Of a stretch of 9,845 nucleotides of DNA, positions 1 through 6,323 are shown one piece after another; position 1 is the first letter of the stretch; the number at the start of each line of letters is the position of its first letter. The notes under the pieces were generated by a model. It worked only from the letters and a program-made list of their open reading frames with translations. It searched no databases and was not told the DNA's origin. Both the position numbers and the translations under genes were made by a program. This stretch comes from JBGTFE01 sp036403235 (GTDB lineage: Bacteria; Acidobacteriota; Blastocatellia; Pyrinomonadales; Pyrinomonadaceae): positions 1 to 9,845 of the forward strand of contig DASWRI010000050.1 of the NCBI GenBank assembly GCA_036403235.1, in the 5' to 3' direction.

Positions 1-240
1 GAACGAATAGTAGCTGTTATCTTCACTACGAAGAATAAACCATTCGCCGGTTGATGGTCGCCAAAAAGCAACATCTGTTTTGCCGTCTCCGGTGAAATCT
101 GCGGGCGTTAATTTGTCTGACGAACTACCGAATTGAAAAGCACGGTTTTGTCCGTCTGAACTTCTCAAATACCACCATTCTCCGGCTGAAGGGCGAAAGA
201 TTGAAAGGTCTGTTTTGCCGTCGCCGTCAAAGTCGAACGG
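1..240 (-). repeat. FG-GAP/VCBS-type repeats with calcium-binding DxDGDG loop, cut by window edge
   Basis: Residue 1304 onward reads PFDFDGDGKTDLSIFRPS followed by GEWWYLRSS; a second copy has ADFTGDGKTDVAFWRPS followed by GEWFILRS. The DxDGDGxxD loop is the calcium site typical of integrin-alpha-like propeller blades. The unit period is about 44 residues. More units are expected beyond base 1. This repeat style is very common at the C-termini of large exported acidobacterial proteins, which is the main reason for the taxonomic guess. Confidence 0.8.
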
Positions 241-3200
241 CGTGCGCCGAATCTGCTGTGAGCTGCCGATAGTAATCGTGACCGGAGCGGAAACGGTTAC
301 CGCGCCGCGGTCGTCAATCGCTTTGGCCGTCAAAGTATAAGTGTGATTTTGCGCCATTCCGGTCCACAAAATTGCATACGGATTGCTGGTCGAAGTGCCG
401 ATTAAAATGCCGTCGGCGTAGAATTCGACCCTGACCACCGCGCCGTCCGCGTCGAAAGCCGAAGCGTTGACGGTAATCGCCGATATCTCGTCGAACCTGC
501 CATTTACCGCCGGGCTGGTAATTGACACCGTCGGCGGCGTATTTTGAGTTCCGACCGGATTTAATAAAAACGCGCGGGTTTGACTGTTGATAGTTCCCCG
601 GCCGACGATTTGCCCGTTGTTGTTGAGGCCGAGCGCTTGATTCAAAATCCAGCCCGAATCCTGCGGAATCAAAGTGTTCAGATTTCGCATCGTCGTGCCG
701 TCATAAAGAAACGCGCGATAATCTCTACCGAACAAAGTCAGCTCGACCGAGCCGACGACCTGACCGGCGTTATTGATGTCTTCGGCAAAGCTCTGCGCCG
801 CGCCGAGCGCTCCCAAATCGCGCATTTGCCCGCCTGAATAGAGGAAAGCGTGCTGCGTTCCCGAATTTTGCAGATACGCGGACGAGCCAACTATCTGGTC
901 GCTGTCGTTAATCGCCGTCGCCGAGCTGTCTCGGCCGCCGACGGTTCCGAGAGCCGTCATCGTCGAATTTTGATAAAGAAAACCGCGCACGCCGCCGTCG
1001 CTGCCGTCGAGATAGCTGAATCCGACGACTTTTCCGGCGGAATTGACGTCGCGCGCGTAGCTGTAATAACCATTTAAGACGCCGAGGTCCTGCATCTGTT
1101 CGTTTTGAAAACGGAAGGCGTGATAAAGTCCTGTGCCGAGCGTCGCCGAGCCGGTAATCAGATTCGAGTTATTGATGCCCGAAGCGTAACTCTCATCGCC
1201 GCCGAACGTGCCCAAATCCCGCATCGTCGTGCCGCTATAAAGAAACGCGCGATTATTGGCATCGGCATTTTTGGCCTGCCCGACAATCAAACCCGAATCG
1301 TTGATATCGTTCGCCTCGCTTTCCAGGCCGCCGAGCGTTCCCAAATCGGTCATCTGATTGTTTGAATACAAAAACGCGCGGCGTTTTTGACTCGCGTTGA
1401 AAGAGTAGCCGACGATTTGGCCGTTATTGTTGATGGCCCGCGCCTCGCTTTCCGTTCCGCCGAGCGTCCCTAAATTTGTTACGGAAAATCCGGTCGGCGG
1501 CGGATTGTCGTCCAGATACAAAACGATTTCGGCGTTGCTCTGCTGCGTTCCGCTCGTCGCCGTCACGGTAAAGCGATAAATGTTTTCGGGCGTGTCGGGC
1601 GCGGTCGCGATGGTCAAAACCGAAGCTCCGCTGCCCGTTACGACGGGCGGATTAAAGGCGGCCGTGACGCCGTTCGGCAAACCATCGATGCCGAGATTTA
1701 TCTGACCGTTAAAACCGTTCTGCGCGCTGACGTCGATTTGATAAGTCACGCTCGCGCCGGGTGCAGCCGTTCGCGAAAAGGGCGTCGCCGTGAGCGAATA
1801 ATTCTGGTCAAACGGGAATTTTCTCAATTTAATTCGATAATTCGAGAAAGGCGCTTTATCGTCAAAAAGCGCGTAAGCAAAAATTGCTCTGCCGTTCCGG
1901 GCTTCGACCGTCGGATGTTCTTCCGGCGTCGAAAGTTTTGAAACCGGAAAGCCGCCCGGCGTTAAAATCGCCCCGTCCAGACCGATGAGCGTCGCCCATA
2001 CGTCGTCGGGCGGTTCGAGGCTGCGGTTGCGGCTGTCGTTGTAGGCGACGATAAAACGCGAGCCGTCCCAGGCGGCGGCCGGCGCGTAAAGCGGCTGCGG
2101 CGCGCTCGCCAAAACAACTCCCTGCGCCGTATCGAGCAAGCTGCCGTCGGCCGTCATGCGGCGACCGTAAATCTTGCCTTGAGCGCCCGACCAGACGATT
2201 AAAGCCGTGTCTCCGGCCACGGCAAACGAAGGCGTATCCGCGCCGAGCGCGCTGACGGCAAATTCGCCCGTCGAAGTTCCGTCCGGGTTGACGAACGCGG
2301 CTTGAATATTCGAGTTTCGATTGTCGTGCGAGATGTCGCTTTCCCAAACGGCGAGCCAGCGTGCTCCGAAGGCGCGAACGCGCGGGCGCAAATCATAATT
2401 ACTGCCGATTTTTAAAGGCGAGCCGAGAACCGTACCGCTGGCGTCGACTCTGACCGATTGCGCGAAGCGAATATGATTGGTCGGCTCGTAATCGTCGACG
2501 ACGAGAAACTGGGTTTCGAGCGCGGCGACATCCGGCTGATTGCCCGGCATAATCGCAAATTCGCTTCCGGTCAGAGTGCCGTCCGACGCAATGCGACGCC
2601 CGAAAATCTGCGTGTTGAGCTCCCAGACGACGAGATAATCAGTGCCGTTCCAGGCGATTGACGGATTTTTGACATTTTCCGTTCCACTGGCGACTAAAAT
2701 CGGGTTCGCGTCAAGCGCGTTTCCGCTCGCGTCAAAGCGCTGAAAGAAAATGCTCGATGCGCCCGAAACGGTGCTGCGAAAAACGTTTGCGAAATTTCCA
2801 TTGGTCGTGAAAACGAGATGCGGCTGAGTCTCGCGCGCCGCGCCGAGCGCAATCGGTGCGGGCGCTGTCGGCGTTCCGTCCGCCGAAATGCGCGCGCCGA
2901 AAATGTCGGAGTTTCTAAACAATCCGCTCGTCGTATCATTACTCAGACGGCTGTCCGTCCAGACGACCTGACTGACGCCGCCGGCGAGCTTTGCAATCGC
3001 GGGCTGCACCGAAGCCGTATCGCTGACGACAATCGGATTCGGCGTTAAAAGCGTTCCGTTCGGCGCGATGCGCGACGCGTAGATATTTTCCGTGTCGACC
3101 GGGCGCGCGTGATAAGCGGCGACGTAATTGACGCCGTCGAAACAAACGGCGACTCGGCCCTGCGAATAACTTCCCGGCACGCCGTAAAGCTTAATGCCGT

Positions 3201-4149
3201 TCGGGTCGAGAACCTGCCCGGCGGCCGATACACGCGTTCCGTAAATTTCGTTGTAAGCATAACGCGAATCGAGCCACGTCACAAAAAAATCTGTTCCGTC
3301 GGTCGCCACGTCCGCGCCTGCTCCCGAGCTGCCCGCGACCAGATTGACTATAAACGGTGACGCATCAATCGGGTCGAGATTTTGATTAAAACGCTGTGCC
3401 TTGATGCCGTAGCCGTTGCTCGTCAAACTGACCCAGACCAGCAAAAATTGATTTCCGGCAAACGCAAATCGGGTATTGCTCGGCGCGGTAAAAAGTCCGG
3501 TGTCGTCAAATAAAACTTTACCGCCGCCGCCCGAGTCGATGACCGCTCCGTTATTGGCGATTCGTGCAGCGCGAATCTGCGATTCATAATAGCCGCCGCC
3601 CCAGGTCACAACCCAGTTCACGCCGTCGCTGGCGACGTCCAGATAATTCGTATCGCCCGACGCTTCGCTTGTCCCGATGACGATGGGCGAGGCGTCGAGA
3701 ATCGCTCCGTCGGGCGCGATGCGGACGCCGACGACGTCGATGTTGTATTGGTTATTCAAGCGCGGCGTGCGCCACGCGACGAGCCAGTTCTGCCCGTTCC
3801 ACGCGACGCTCGGCAGACTCTGGTCGTAAAGCTGTTCGGAAACGACAATCGGCGCGGCGTCAATCAAATTTCCGCTGGCGTCGAGGCGCGCCGCGTAAAT
3901 ATCGAAACCGCCGCCCTGCCCGTCGCTCGCATATTCGGGCGCGCGAAAAATCGATGTGCGGCTATCCGACCAGACGGCGAGCGAAGAGTTCGCGCCTTTG
4001 GAGATGTTTGGCTGCTGCTGGACGCCGGCGGCGGGCGCGGCCATCGGCGTCATAAAATCCTTTTCGGCCATTTGTTTTCCGGCAAATTGCCAGCCGAAAA
4101 CCAGACATAGAATTATTGATGTCAAAGATATTATGTAGAGTCGCTTCAT
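1..4149 (-). CDS. Giant exported multi-repeat protein (HAF, Ig-like and FG-GAP/VCBS-type repeats), 3' end outside window
   Basis: The frame from ATG at 4149 stays open to base 1, giving 1383 codons with no stop, so the C-terminus is missing. Residues 1-24 form a signal peptide: MKR, then a hydrophobic stretch up to WQFAG. There is no good lipobox around Cys15. Domains in order: residues 44-763, about 13 units of 50-65 residues with the pattern W-x-G/D-x-x-W/Y-LVVW followed by IYGxRI and DGxxLDxxPI; 784-880, an Ig-like domain; 888-1198, HAF units; 1204-1299, a second bacterial Ig-like domain (PPTVSITSP, VRVEFYADG); 1304 onward, FG-GAP/VCBS-type units with FDFDGDGKTD. This points to a secreted or cell-surface protein, perhaps in adhesion or extracellular structure; no catalytic motif was recognised and the function is unknown. 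The start is supported by AAGGGGG (minus strand, 4162-4168), 12 bases upstream. Confidence 0.93.
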   Translation of the reverse strand, partial: MKRLYIISLTSIILCLVFGWQFAGKQMAEKDFMTPMAAPAAGVQQQPNISKGANSSLAVWSDSRTSIFRAPEYASDGQGGGFDIYAARLDASGNLIDAAPIVVSEQLYDQSLPSVAWNGQNWLVAWRTPRLNNQYNIDVVGVRIAPDGAILDASPIVIGTSEASGDTNYLDVASDGVNWVVTWGGGYYESQIRAARIANNGAVIDSGGGGKVLFDDTGLFTAPSNTRFAFAGNQFLLVWVSLTSNGYGIKAQRFNQNLDPIDASPFIVNLVAGSSGAGADVATDGTDFFVTWLDSRYAYNEIYGTRVSAAGQVLDPNGIKLYGVPGSYSQGRVAVCFDGVNYVAAYHARPVDTENIYASRIAPNGTLLTPNPIVVSDTASVQPAIAKLAGGVSQVVWTDSRLSNDTTSGLFRNSDIFGARISADGTPTAPAPIALGAARETQPHLVFTTNGNFANVFRSTVSGASSIFFQRFDASGNALDANPILVASGTENVKNPSIAWNGTDYLVVWELNTQIFGRRIASDGTLTGSEFAIMPGNQPDVAALETQFLVVDDYEPTNHIRFAQSVRVDASGTVLGSPLKIGSNYDLRPRVRAFGARWLAVWESDISHDNRNSNIQAAFVNPDGTSTGEFAVSALGADTPSFAVAGDTALIVWSGAQGKIYGRRMTADGSLLDTAQGVVLASAPQPLYAPAAAWDGSRFIVAYNDSRNRSLEPPDDVWATLIGLDGAILTPGGFPVSKLSTPEEHPTVEARNGRAIFAYALFDDKAPFSNYRIKLRKFPFDQNYSLTATPFSRTAAPGASVTYQIDVSAQNGFNGQINLGIDGLPNGVTAAFNPPVVTGSGASVLTIATAPDTPENIYRFTVTATSGTQQSNAEIVLYLDDNPPPTGFSVTNLGTLGGTESEARAINNNGQIVGYSFNASQKRRAFLYSNNQMTDLGTLGGLESEANDINDSGLIVGQAKNADANNRAFLYSGTTMRDLGTFGGDESYASGINNSNLITGSATLGTGLYHAFRFQNEQMQDLGVLNGYYSYARDVNSAGKVVGFSYLDGSDGGVRGFLYQNSTMTALGTVGGRDSSATAINDSDQIVGSSAYLQNSGTQHAFLYSGGQMRDLGALGAAQSFAEDINNAGQVVGSVELTLFGRDYRAFLYDGTTMRNLNTLIPQDSGWILNQALGLNNNGQIVGRGTINSQTRAFLLNPVGTQNTPPTVSITSPAVNGRFDEISAITVNASAFDADGAVVRVEFYADGILIGTSTSNPYAILWTGMAQNHTYTLTAKAIDDRGAVTVSAPVTITIGSSQQIRRTPFDFDGDGKTDLSIFRPSAGEWWYLRSSDGQNRAFQFGSSSDKLTPADFTGDGKTDVAFWRPSTGEWFILRSEDNSYYSF
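253..540 (-). other. Bacterial Ig-like domain
   Basis: Residues 1204-1299 start with PPTVSITSP and contain ASAFDADGAVVRVEFYADG, TSNPYAILWTG and AIDDRGAVTVSAPVTITI. This matches the bacterial Ig-like domains that follow catalytic or repeat regions in secreted proteins. It links the HAF repeats to the C-terminal FG-GAP/VCBS-type repeats. Confidence 0.75.
556..1488 (-). repeat. HAF-family extracellular repeats, about eight units
   Basis: Residues 888-1198 repeat the pattern AFLYSxxxMxDLGTLGGxES-A-x-x-IN-x-x-GQIVG, which is the signature of the HAF family of predicted extracellular repeats. Units vary: some have FGGDES, others LNGYYS, and the last degenerates to LNTLIPQDSGW. Spacing between units is about 37-46 residues. 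The family is known mainly by sequence and its role is poorly understood. Two of the units are nearly identical at DNA level over 34 bases (686-719 and 1220-1253). Confidence 0.85.
1510..1800 (-). other. Ig-like domain between the propeller-like region and the HAF repeats
   Basis: Residues 784-880 include GASVTYQIDVSAQNGFNG, then LGIDGLPNGVTAAFNPP, then a strand ending in TVTATSGTQQ. This is the usual layout of extracellular beta-sandwich spacer domains in large secreted bacterial proteins. It probably acts as a spacer; no ligand is suggested by the sequence. Confidence 0.6.
1861..4020 (-). repeat. About 13 propeller-like protein units in the N-terminal half of the giant protein
   Basis: Residues 44-763 carry a recurring unit: an aromatic-rich strand such as WNGQNWLVAW, a loop often containing DSR, a strand ending I-x-x-x-R-I/V/F, then a turn such as APDGAILDASPIVI. 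I count about 13 copies by the IYGTRV, IYASRI, IFGARI, IFGRRI and IYGRRM type strands. The pattern fits a beta-propeller or stacked beta-sheet fold; the fold itself is inferred. The copies have diverged strongly in sequence. Confidence 0.65.
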
Positions 4150-4175
4150 TTTGTATTAAATCCCCCTTGTCTCAA

Positions 4176-4191
4176 AAACCTTTCAAGGTTT
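4176..4191. promoter_or_regulatory. 16-bp inverted repeat in the leader of the giant gene
   Basis: AAACCTT-TC-AAGGTTT has 7-bp arms around two central bases, 26 bases upstream of the start at 4149 and just upstream of its Shine-Dalgarno sequence. The very short centre suits an operator better than an RNA hairpin. The function is inferred only from its place. Confidence 0.35.
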
Positions 4192-4232
4192 ATGCAGCAG
4201 TGCCCTTATTCAAATAAAATTGTGCCGATTAG

Positions 4233-4271
4233 ATAGGAAAATATTCAGCCGGGTTGAATGTGTTTTCCTAT
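4233..4271. promoter_or_regulatory. 39-nt nested hairpin or operator between divergent genes
   Basis: The outer arms ATAGGAAAA (4233-4241) and TTTTCCTAT (4263-4271) are perfect 9-bp complements. Nested inside them, ATTCAGCC (4243-4250) pairs with GGTTGAAT (4252-4259) with one G-T wobble in plus-strand RNA. A 1-by-3 internal loop separates the two stems. Both flanking genes start away from this site, so no gene needs a terminator here; an operator or leader attenuator is more likely. Confidence 0.5.
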
Positions 4272-4517
4272 AAAGAGCTTTCTCACGCTTAATTAAAAAG
4301 ACGTTTTAACTCACACAGTCTCGGAAAACGGTTAAAAAAGACAGAAAAATTTGATTTTTATACAATATTCTTGAATGCGCACCGTTTTTTTTCATACTCT
4401 GTATGCGGACTTCTATTAAAAACACGTTCACAGAGCCTTTTTACAATTGGCTGTCAAGGAAAAATTACTGGGAAAAGACGACGTTTCGGTCAGCACGATT
4501 CTCAACGAATTCGGCCA

Positions 4518-4531
4518 ATCCGCATGCGGAT
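4518..4531. promoter_or_regulatory. Perfect 14-bp palindrome upstream of the SRPBCC gene
   Basis: ATCCGCATGCGGAT is fully self-complementary and ends 38 bases before the ATG at 4570. A further CCGGAT half-site follows at 4535-4540. The position is right for a repressor or activator site overlapping the promoter of the downstream cluster. No regulator gene is visible in the window. Confidence 0.4.
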
Positions 4532-4569
4532 AGTCCGGATAAAATTTTAATTGCTGTAAAAAACAATTT

Positions 4570-5037
4570 ATGCCGACAGCTGAAATCAGAGAGATTATTC
4601 CCGCACCGGCCGAAGCCGTGTTCGAGCTGCTGCACGATTACGGGCGGCGGCTCGAATGGGACACGCTTTTGCGCGAAGCGTATCTCGAACCCGAATTCGG
4701 CGAAGCGGCGCGCGGCGCGATTTCGGTTTGTCGCGGCAAACGGATTTTGGGCGGCTTTGCCGTGCGAACCGTCTATGTTTCGTTTGAAAAAGGCAAAGTC
4801 GCCGCCGTCAAGATGCTCAATCGGCCGCCGTTTTTCGATTCGTTTGCGGCGAGCATTCGTCATTTAAAAATTGACGACGCGCATTCCGAAGTGATTTACA
4901 AAGTTAATTTTTCGGCGAAACCAAAATGGCTGCGACCGATTTTGAATCCATTGATGCGCGCCGTTTTCGTCTGGGAAACGCGCAAACGCTTAAAGGCTTT
5001 GAAAAGTTTCTTTCAATCAAAACGGGAGTTTTTATGA
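4570..5037 (+). CDS. START-like/SRPBCC family protein (polyketide cyclase/dehydrase type)
   Basis: This is a 155-residue soluble protein with no signal peptide or membrane segment. It opens with IREIIPAPAEAVFELLHDYGR and continues to LEWDTLL, the typical first strand and helix of the SRPBCC helix-grip fold, where vertebrate and bacterial relatives bind hydrophobic ligands in a central cavity. Further strands follow (AISVCRGKRILGGFAVRTVYVSF; HSEVIYKVNFSAKP), and a long C-terminal helix lies at about residues 125-150. Length matches the family. No catalytic residues can be assigned and the ligand is unknown. The start has no Shine-Dalgarno sequence: the leader is A/T-rich (AAAAAACAATTT). Its stop overlaps the next ATG (ATGA), implying translational coupling with the membrane protein that follows. 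Confidence 0.82.
   Translation: MPTAEIREIIPAPAEAVFELLHDYGRRLEWDTLLREAYLEPEFGEAARGAISVCRGKRILGGFAVRTVYVSFEKGKVAAVKMLNRPPFFDSFAASIRHLKIDDAHSEVIYKVNFSAKPKWLRPILNPLMRAVFVWETRKRLKALKSFFQSKREFL
5024..5028 (+). promoter_or_regulatory. Ribosome binding site setting the start at 5034
   Basis: GGGAG lies five bases before the ATG at 5034 and inside the end of the upstream gene. It favours this start over an in-frame ATG at 4926, which would overlap the SRPBCC gene by more than 100 bases. Confidence 0.65.
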
Positions 5038-5393
5038 AACGAAATATATTTTCAAAATGGACGCTGCCCTCGAAGATTTTTAATTTTCCGGCGGCTGTCT
5101 TTCCGCTCGTCCGGCTAATCGCCGCTTATCGTGAGCCTGCGCCGGACATAATTATGGTCGTCGCGCTCGTCCTCGCCTGGACGCTCTTTTTTCTCTGGGT
5201 CAACAGCCGTCTGAAATTTGTCAGCGTGGACGAAAATAATCTTGAGGTTTTTCTAACGACCATCGGTTTTATGTGGGTCGGCGTTCGCTTCAAATCCAAA
5301 ACCGAACTTTTTCCGGCGATATCATCCGATTGTCGAGGAGTTGAGAAACCTGGCGAGAGGCAAAGTTTCGCAATTGTAAGATTGGAGAATTGA
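5034..5393 (+). CDS. Small membrane protein, probably frameshifted near its 3' end
   Basis: This reads as 119 residues with an ATGA overlap to the upstream gene and a good GGGAG site. Residues 16-31 are weakly hydrophobic and residues 39-57 (IIMVVALVLAWTLFFLWV) form a clear membrane segment. A short beta-like tail starts at LKFVSVDENNL. From about residue 87 the frame looks unnatural (SDCRGVEKPGERQSF). In the +1 frame from 5293 the DNA encodes NPKPNFFRRYHPIVEELRN and ends at TAA 5377-5379, a much more protein-like tail. Related small two-TM proteins that I recall from this phylum are about 150 residues long and end in a similar P-I-V/A-E-E/D-L helix, so an internal stretch after ENNL may also be lost. 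A decaying gene or a sequencing error are both possible. No function is known. Confidence 0.6.
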   Translation: MKRNIFSKWTLPSKIFNFPAAVFPLVRLIAAYREPAPDIIMVVALVLAWTLFFLWVNSRLKFVSVDENNLEVFLTTIGFMWVGVRFKSKTELFPAISSDCRGVEKPGERQSFAIVRLEN

Positions 5394-5396
5394 AAA

Positions 5397-5453
5397 ATGT
5401 CGTACCAAAAACAATGGAATGACAAAGATATAAACGCATTGAAGCCGACATAA
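5397..5453 (+). CDS. Very short open frame (18 residues), doubtful
   Basis: ATG at 5397 is preceded by GGAG (5384-5387) with a spacing of nine bases, and encodes MSYQKQWNDKDINALKPT before TAA. It fills the gap between two membrane-protein genes. It could be the remnant 5' end of a lost gene or a chance frame; the only real support is the ribosome binding site. Confidence 0.2.
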   Translation: MSYQKQWNDKDINALKPT

Positions 5454-5473
5454 AATTTCGGGAGAAAAACATT

Positions 5474-6058
5474 ATGAGAAAAACGGGTTTGAAAGTGGGA
5501 ATTTCGCTGTTGATTTTGGGAATTGTCATCGGCGGCGTTTGGCTGCTGCTGCCTTCGCTGACCAATAATCGTATTCGATTCGGCGAAACTTTGTTCGGAT
5601 TGATTCCGGCGGGCGTTTTTTTTCTGCTCGGCTTTGTATTCACGATTCTTTCGACGATTTTTATTATCAGGGCGAAAAGCGTCGCGGCGGCATATAAACC
5701 CCAACTGGAGGCTGAAGGGCTGGTTTTGTTTGAAGAAGATGTCAGCGGCTCGATGACGTTTCGAAACTTTCGCAGTCCGGGAAGATATGACAGCTGGAGA
5801 AAGGTCGCCATCACGTCGCTCTTCGCTTTGACGCGAAAAAGACTGCTTGCGCTGAAAGGCTCAAACCCGCTTATCGACGTTCCTTTTATCGACGCGCGGC
5901 TTCGCGAAATGCGTTTTTCGCTCGAAGGCGAGAAAACTCTGCTCGTCGCTTTTGCCGCCAATCTTTTTCAGCCGGATTGGTCGGGCGAGATTGAATATCG
6001 CTTTCACACGCCGCGCGCGCAGGAATTTTTGCAAAAGCTAAGTGAGTTGATGAAATGA
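5474..6058 (+). CDS. Two-TM membrane protein with PH-like cytoplasmic domain
   Basis: This is a 194-residue protein preceded by CGGGAG (5459-5464), nine bases from the ATG. Residues 8-26 (ISLLILGIVIGGVWLLL) and about 40-65 (LFGLIPAGVFFLLGFVFTILSTIFII) are membrane segments, and positive residues RAK follow the second, placing the rest in the cytoplasm. Residues 70-194 alternate short strands and end in a helix (RAQEFLQKLSELMK). The segment SLFALTRKRLLALKGSNP resembles the strand-turn region of bacterial PH-like domains, which often sense or bind membranes. That assignment is an inference from pattern, not a family match. It follows the START-like and small membrane genes on the same strand, so a shared membrane or lipid task is plausible. 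It ends in ATGA, overlapping a 14-codon stub. Confidence 0.72.
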   Translation: MRKTGLKVGISLLILGIVIGGVWLLLPSLTNNRIRFGETLFGLIPAGVFFLLGFVFTILSTIFIIRAKSVAAAYKPQLEAEGLVLFEEDVSGSMTFRNFRSPGRYDSWRKVAITSLFALTRKRLLALKGSNPLIDVPFIDARLREMRFSLEGEKTLLVAFAANLFQPDWSGEIEYRFHTPRAQEFLQKLSELMK

Positions 6059-6099
6059 CGAATCAGCAATCAATCAACCGAATTTTGATAATAATCTGA
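6055..6099 (+). pseudogene. 14-codon stub coupled by ATGA to the gene before it
   Basis: The stop of the PH-like gene overlaps an ATG that encodes MTNQQSINRILIII and then stops. A polar start followed by isoleucines is what the 5' end of a membrane-protein gene looks like. It may be the remains of a fourth cluster gene, or chance. No continuation in another frame could be followed with confidence. Confidence 0.2.
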
Positions 6100-6132
6100 T
6101 GGCAGAAATTCCGCCGCAGAGAGTTTATGCGC

Positions 6133-6231
6133 TCAAAGATTTGCCGCGAAAAGATTGCCGAGGTCTTCCAGAGTCGTGTCAGCCGGAATTGTTTTTTCGA
6201 CTAAAGCATCAAAATCTACATTATTGGCCAT
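6133..6231 (-). CDS. Short minus-strand open frame (32 residues), doubtful
   Basis: The frame encodes MANNVDFDALVEKTIPADT followed by TLEDLGNLFAANL, an acidic, amphipathic and quite natural-looking sequence. A purine-rich stretch (GCGGGAAAAAG) lies upstream but is not well spaced. It could be a small protein or the broken 5' end of a longer gene, since the sequence past the stop shows no good continuation. I do not recognise a family. Confidence 0.25.
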   Translation of the reverse strand: MANNVDFDALVEKTIPADTTLEDLGNLFAANL

Positions 6232-6323
6232 AAATTTTCTTTTTCCCGCTTCTCAAAAAATTTGCCTGCAATACGATAAGAAAAATATCAAATTTTATTC
6301 ATCATTTAACGAAAATAGGTTTT

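Larger units (their letters stand above)
4150..4569. other. Divergent intergenic region, AT-rich, 420 bases
   Basis: This stretch lies between the 5' ends of a minus-strand gene (start 4149) and a plus-strand gene (start 4570), so it should hold promoters for both. I see three inverted repeats (4176-4191, 4233-4271, 4518-4531) and AT-rich boxes such as TATACAAT near 4360, but no convincing paired -35/-10 for either direction. A short open frame at 4420-4533 looks weakly protein-like and is treated under findings. Confidence 0.6.

Noticed and set aside
556..1488. Regular DNA repeats as a CRISPR array
   Set aside because: The repeats are imperfect, lie inside a coding frame with codon-sized periodicity, and have no constant repeat-spacer structure.
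1862..3260. Minus-strand open frames in the other two frames
   Set aside because: Arg/Ser-rich composition without domain character; the true frame on the same strand encodes the repeated exported protein.
580..3360. Plus-strand open frames of 60-90 codons across this region
   Set aside because: They are arginine-, alanine- and isoleucine-rich antisense shadows of the giant minus-strand gene, which reads as continuous HAF and propeller-like repeats.
4340..4366. TATACAAT box as a promoter
   Set aside because: It has no acceptable -35 element at 16-18 bases on either strand, and AT-rich spacers yield such boxes by chance.
4403..4867. Plus-strand frame of 154 codons starting at 4403, and its antisense at 4465-4863
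   Set aside because: Both overlap the SRPBCC gene in other frames and are rich in Arg, Ser and Pro with no family character.
4926..5033. Upstream in-frame ATG at 4926 as start of the small membrane protein
   Set aside because: It would overlap the SRPBCC gene by over 100 bases; the ATGA start at 5034 has GGGAG five bases upstream.
5126..5961. Two long minus-strand frames (192 and 223 codons)
   Set aside because: Serine/arginine-rich or asparagine/glutamine-rich composition, no ribosome site, and they are antisense to plus-strand genes with clear membrane segments and ribosome sites.
6099..6233. 44-codon plus-strand frame MAEIPPQRVYALKDL...
   Set aside because: The start looks natural but it soon turns into a Cys/His/Phe-rich sequence antisense to the 6133-6231 frame; no ribosome site.
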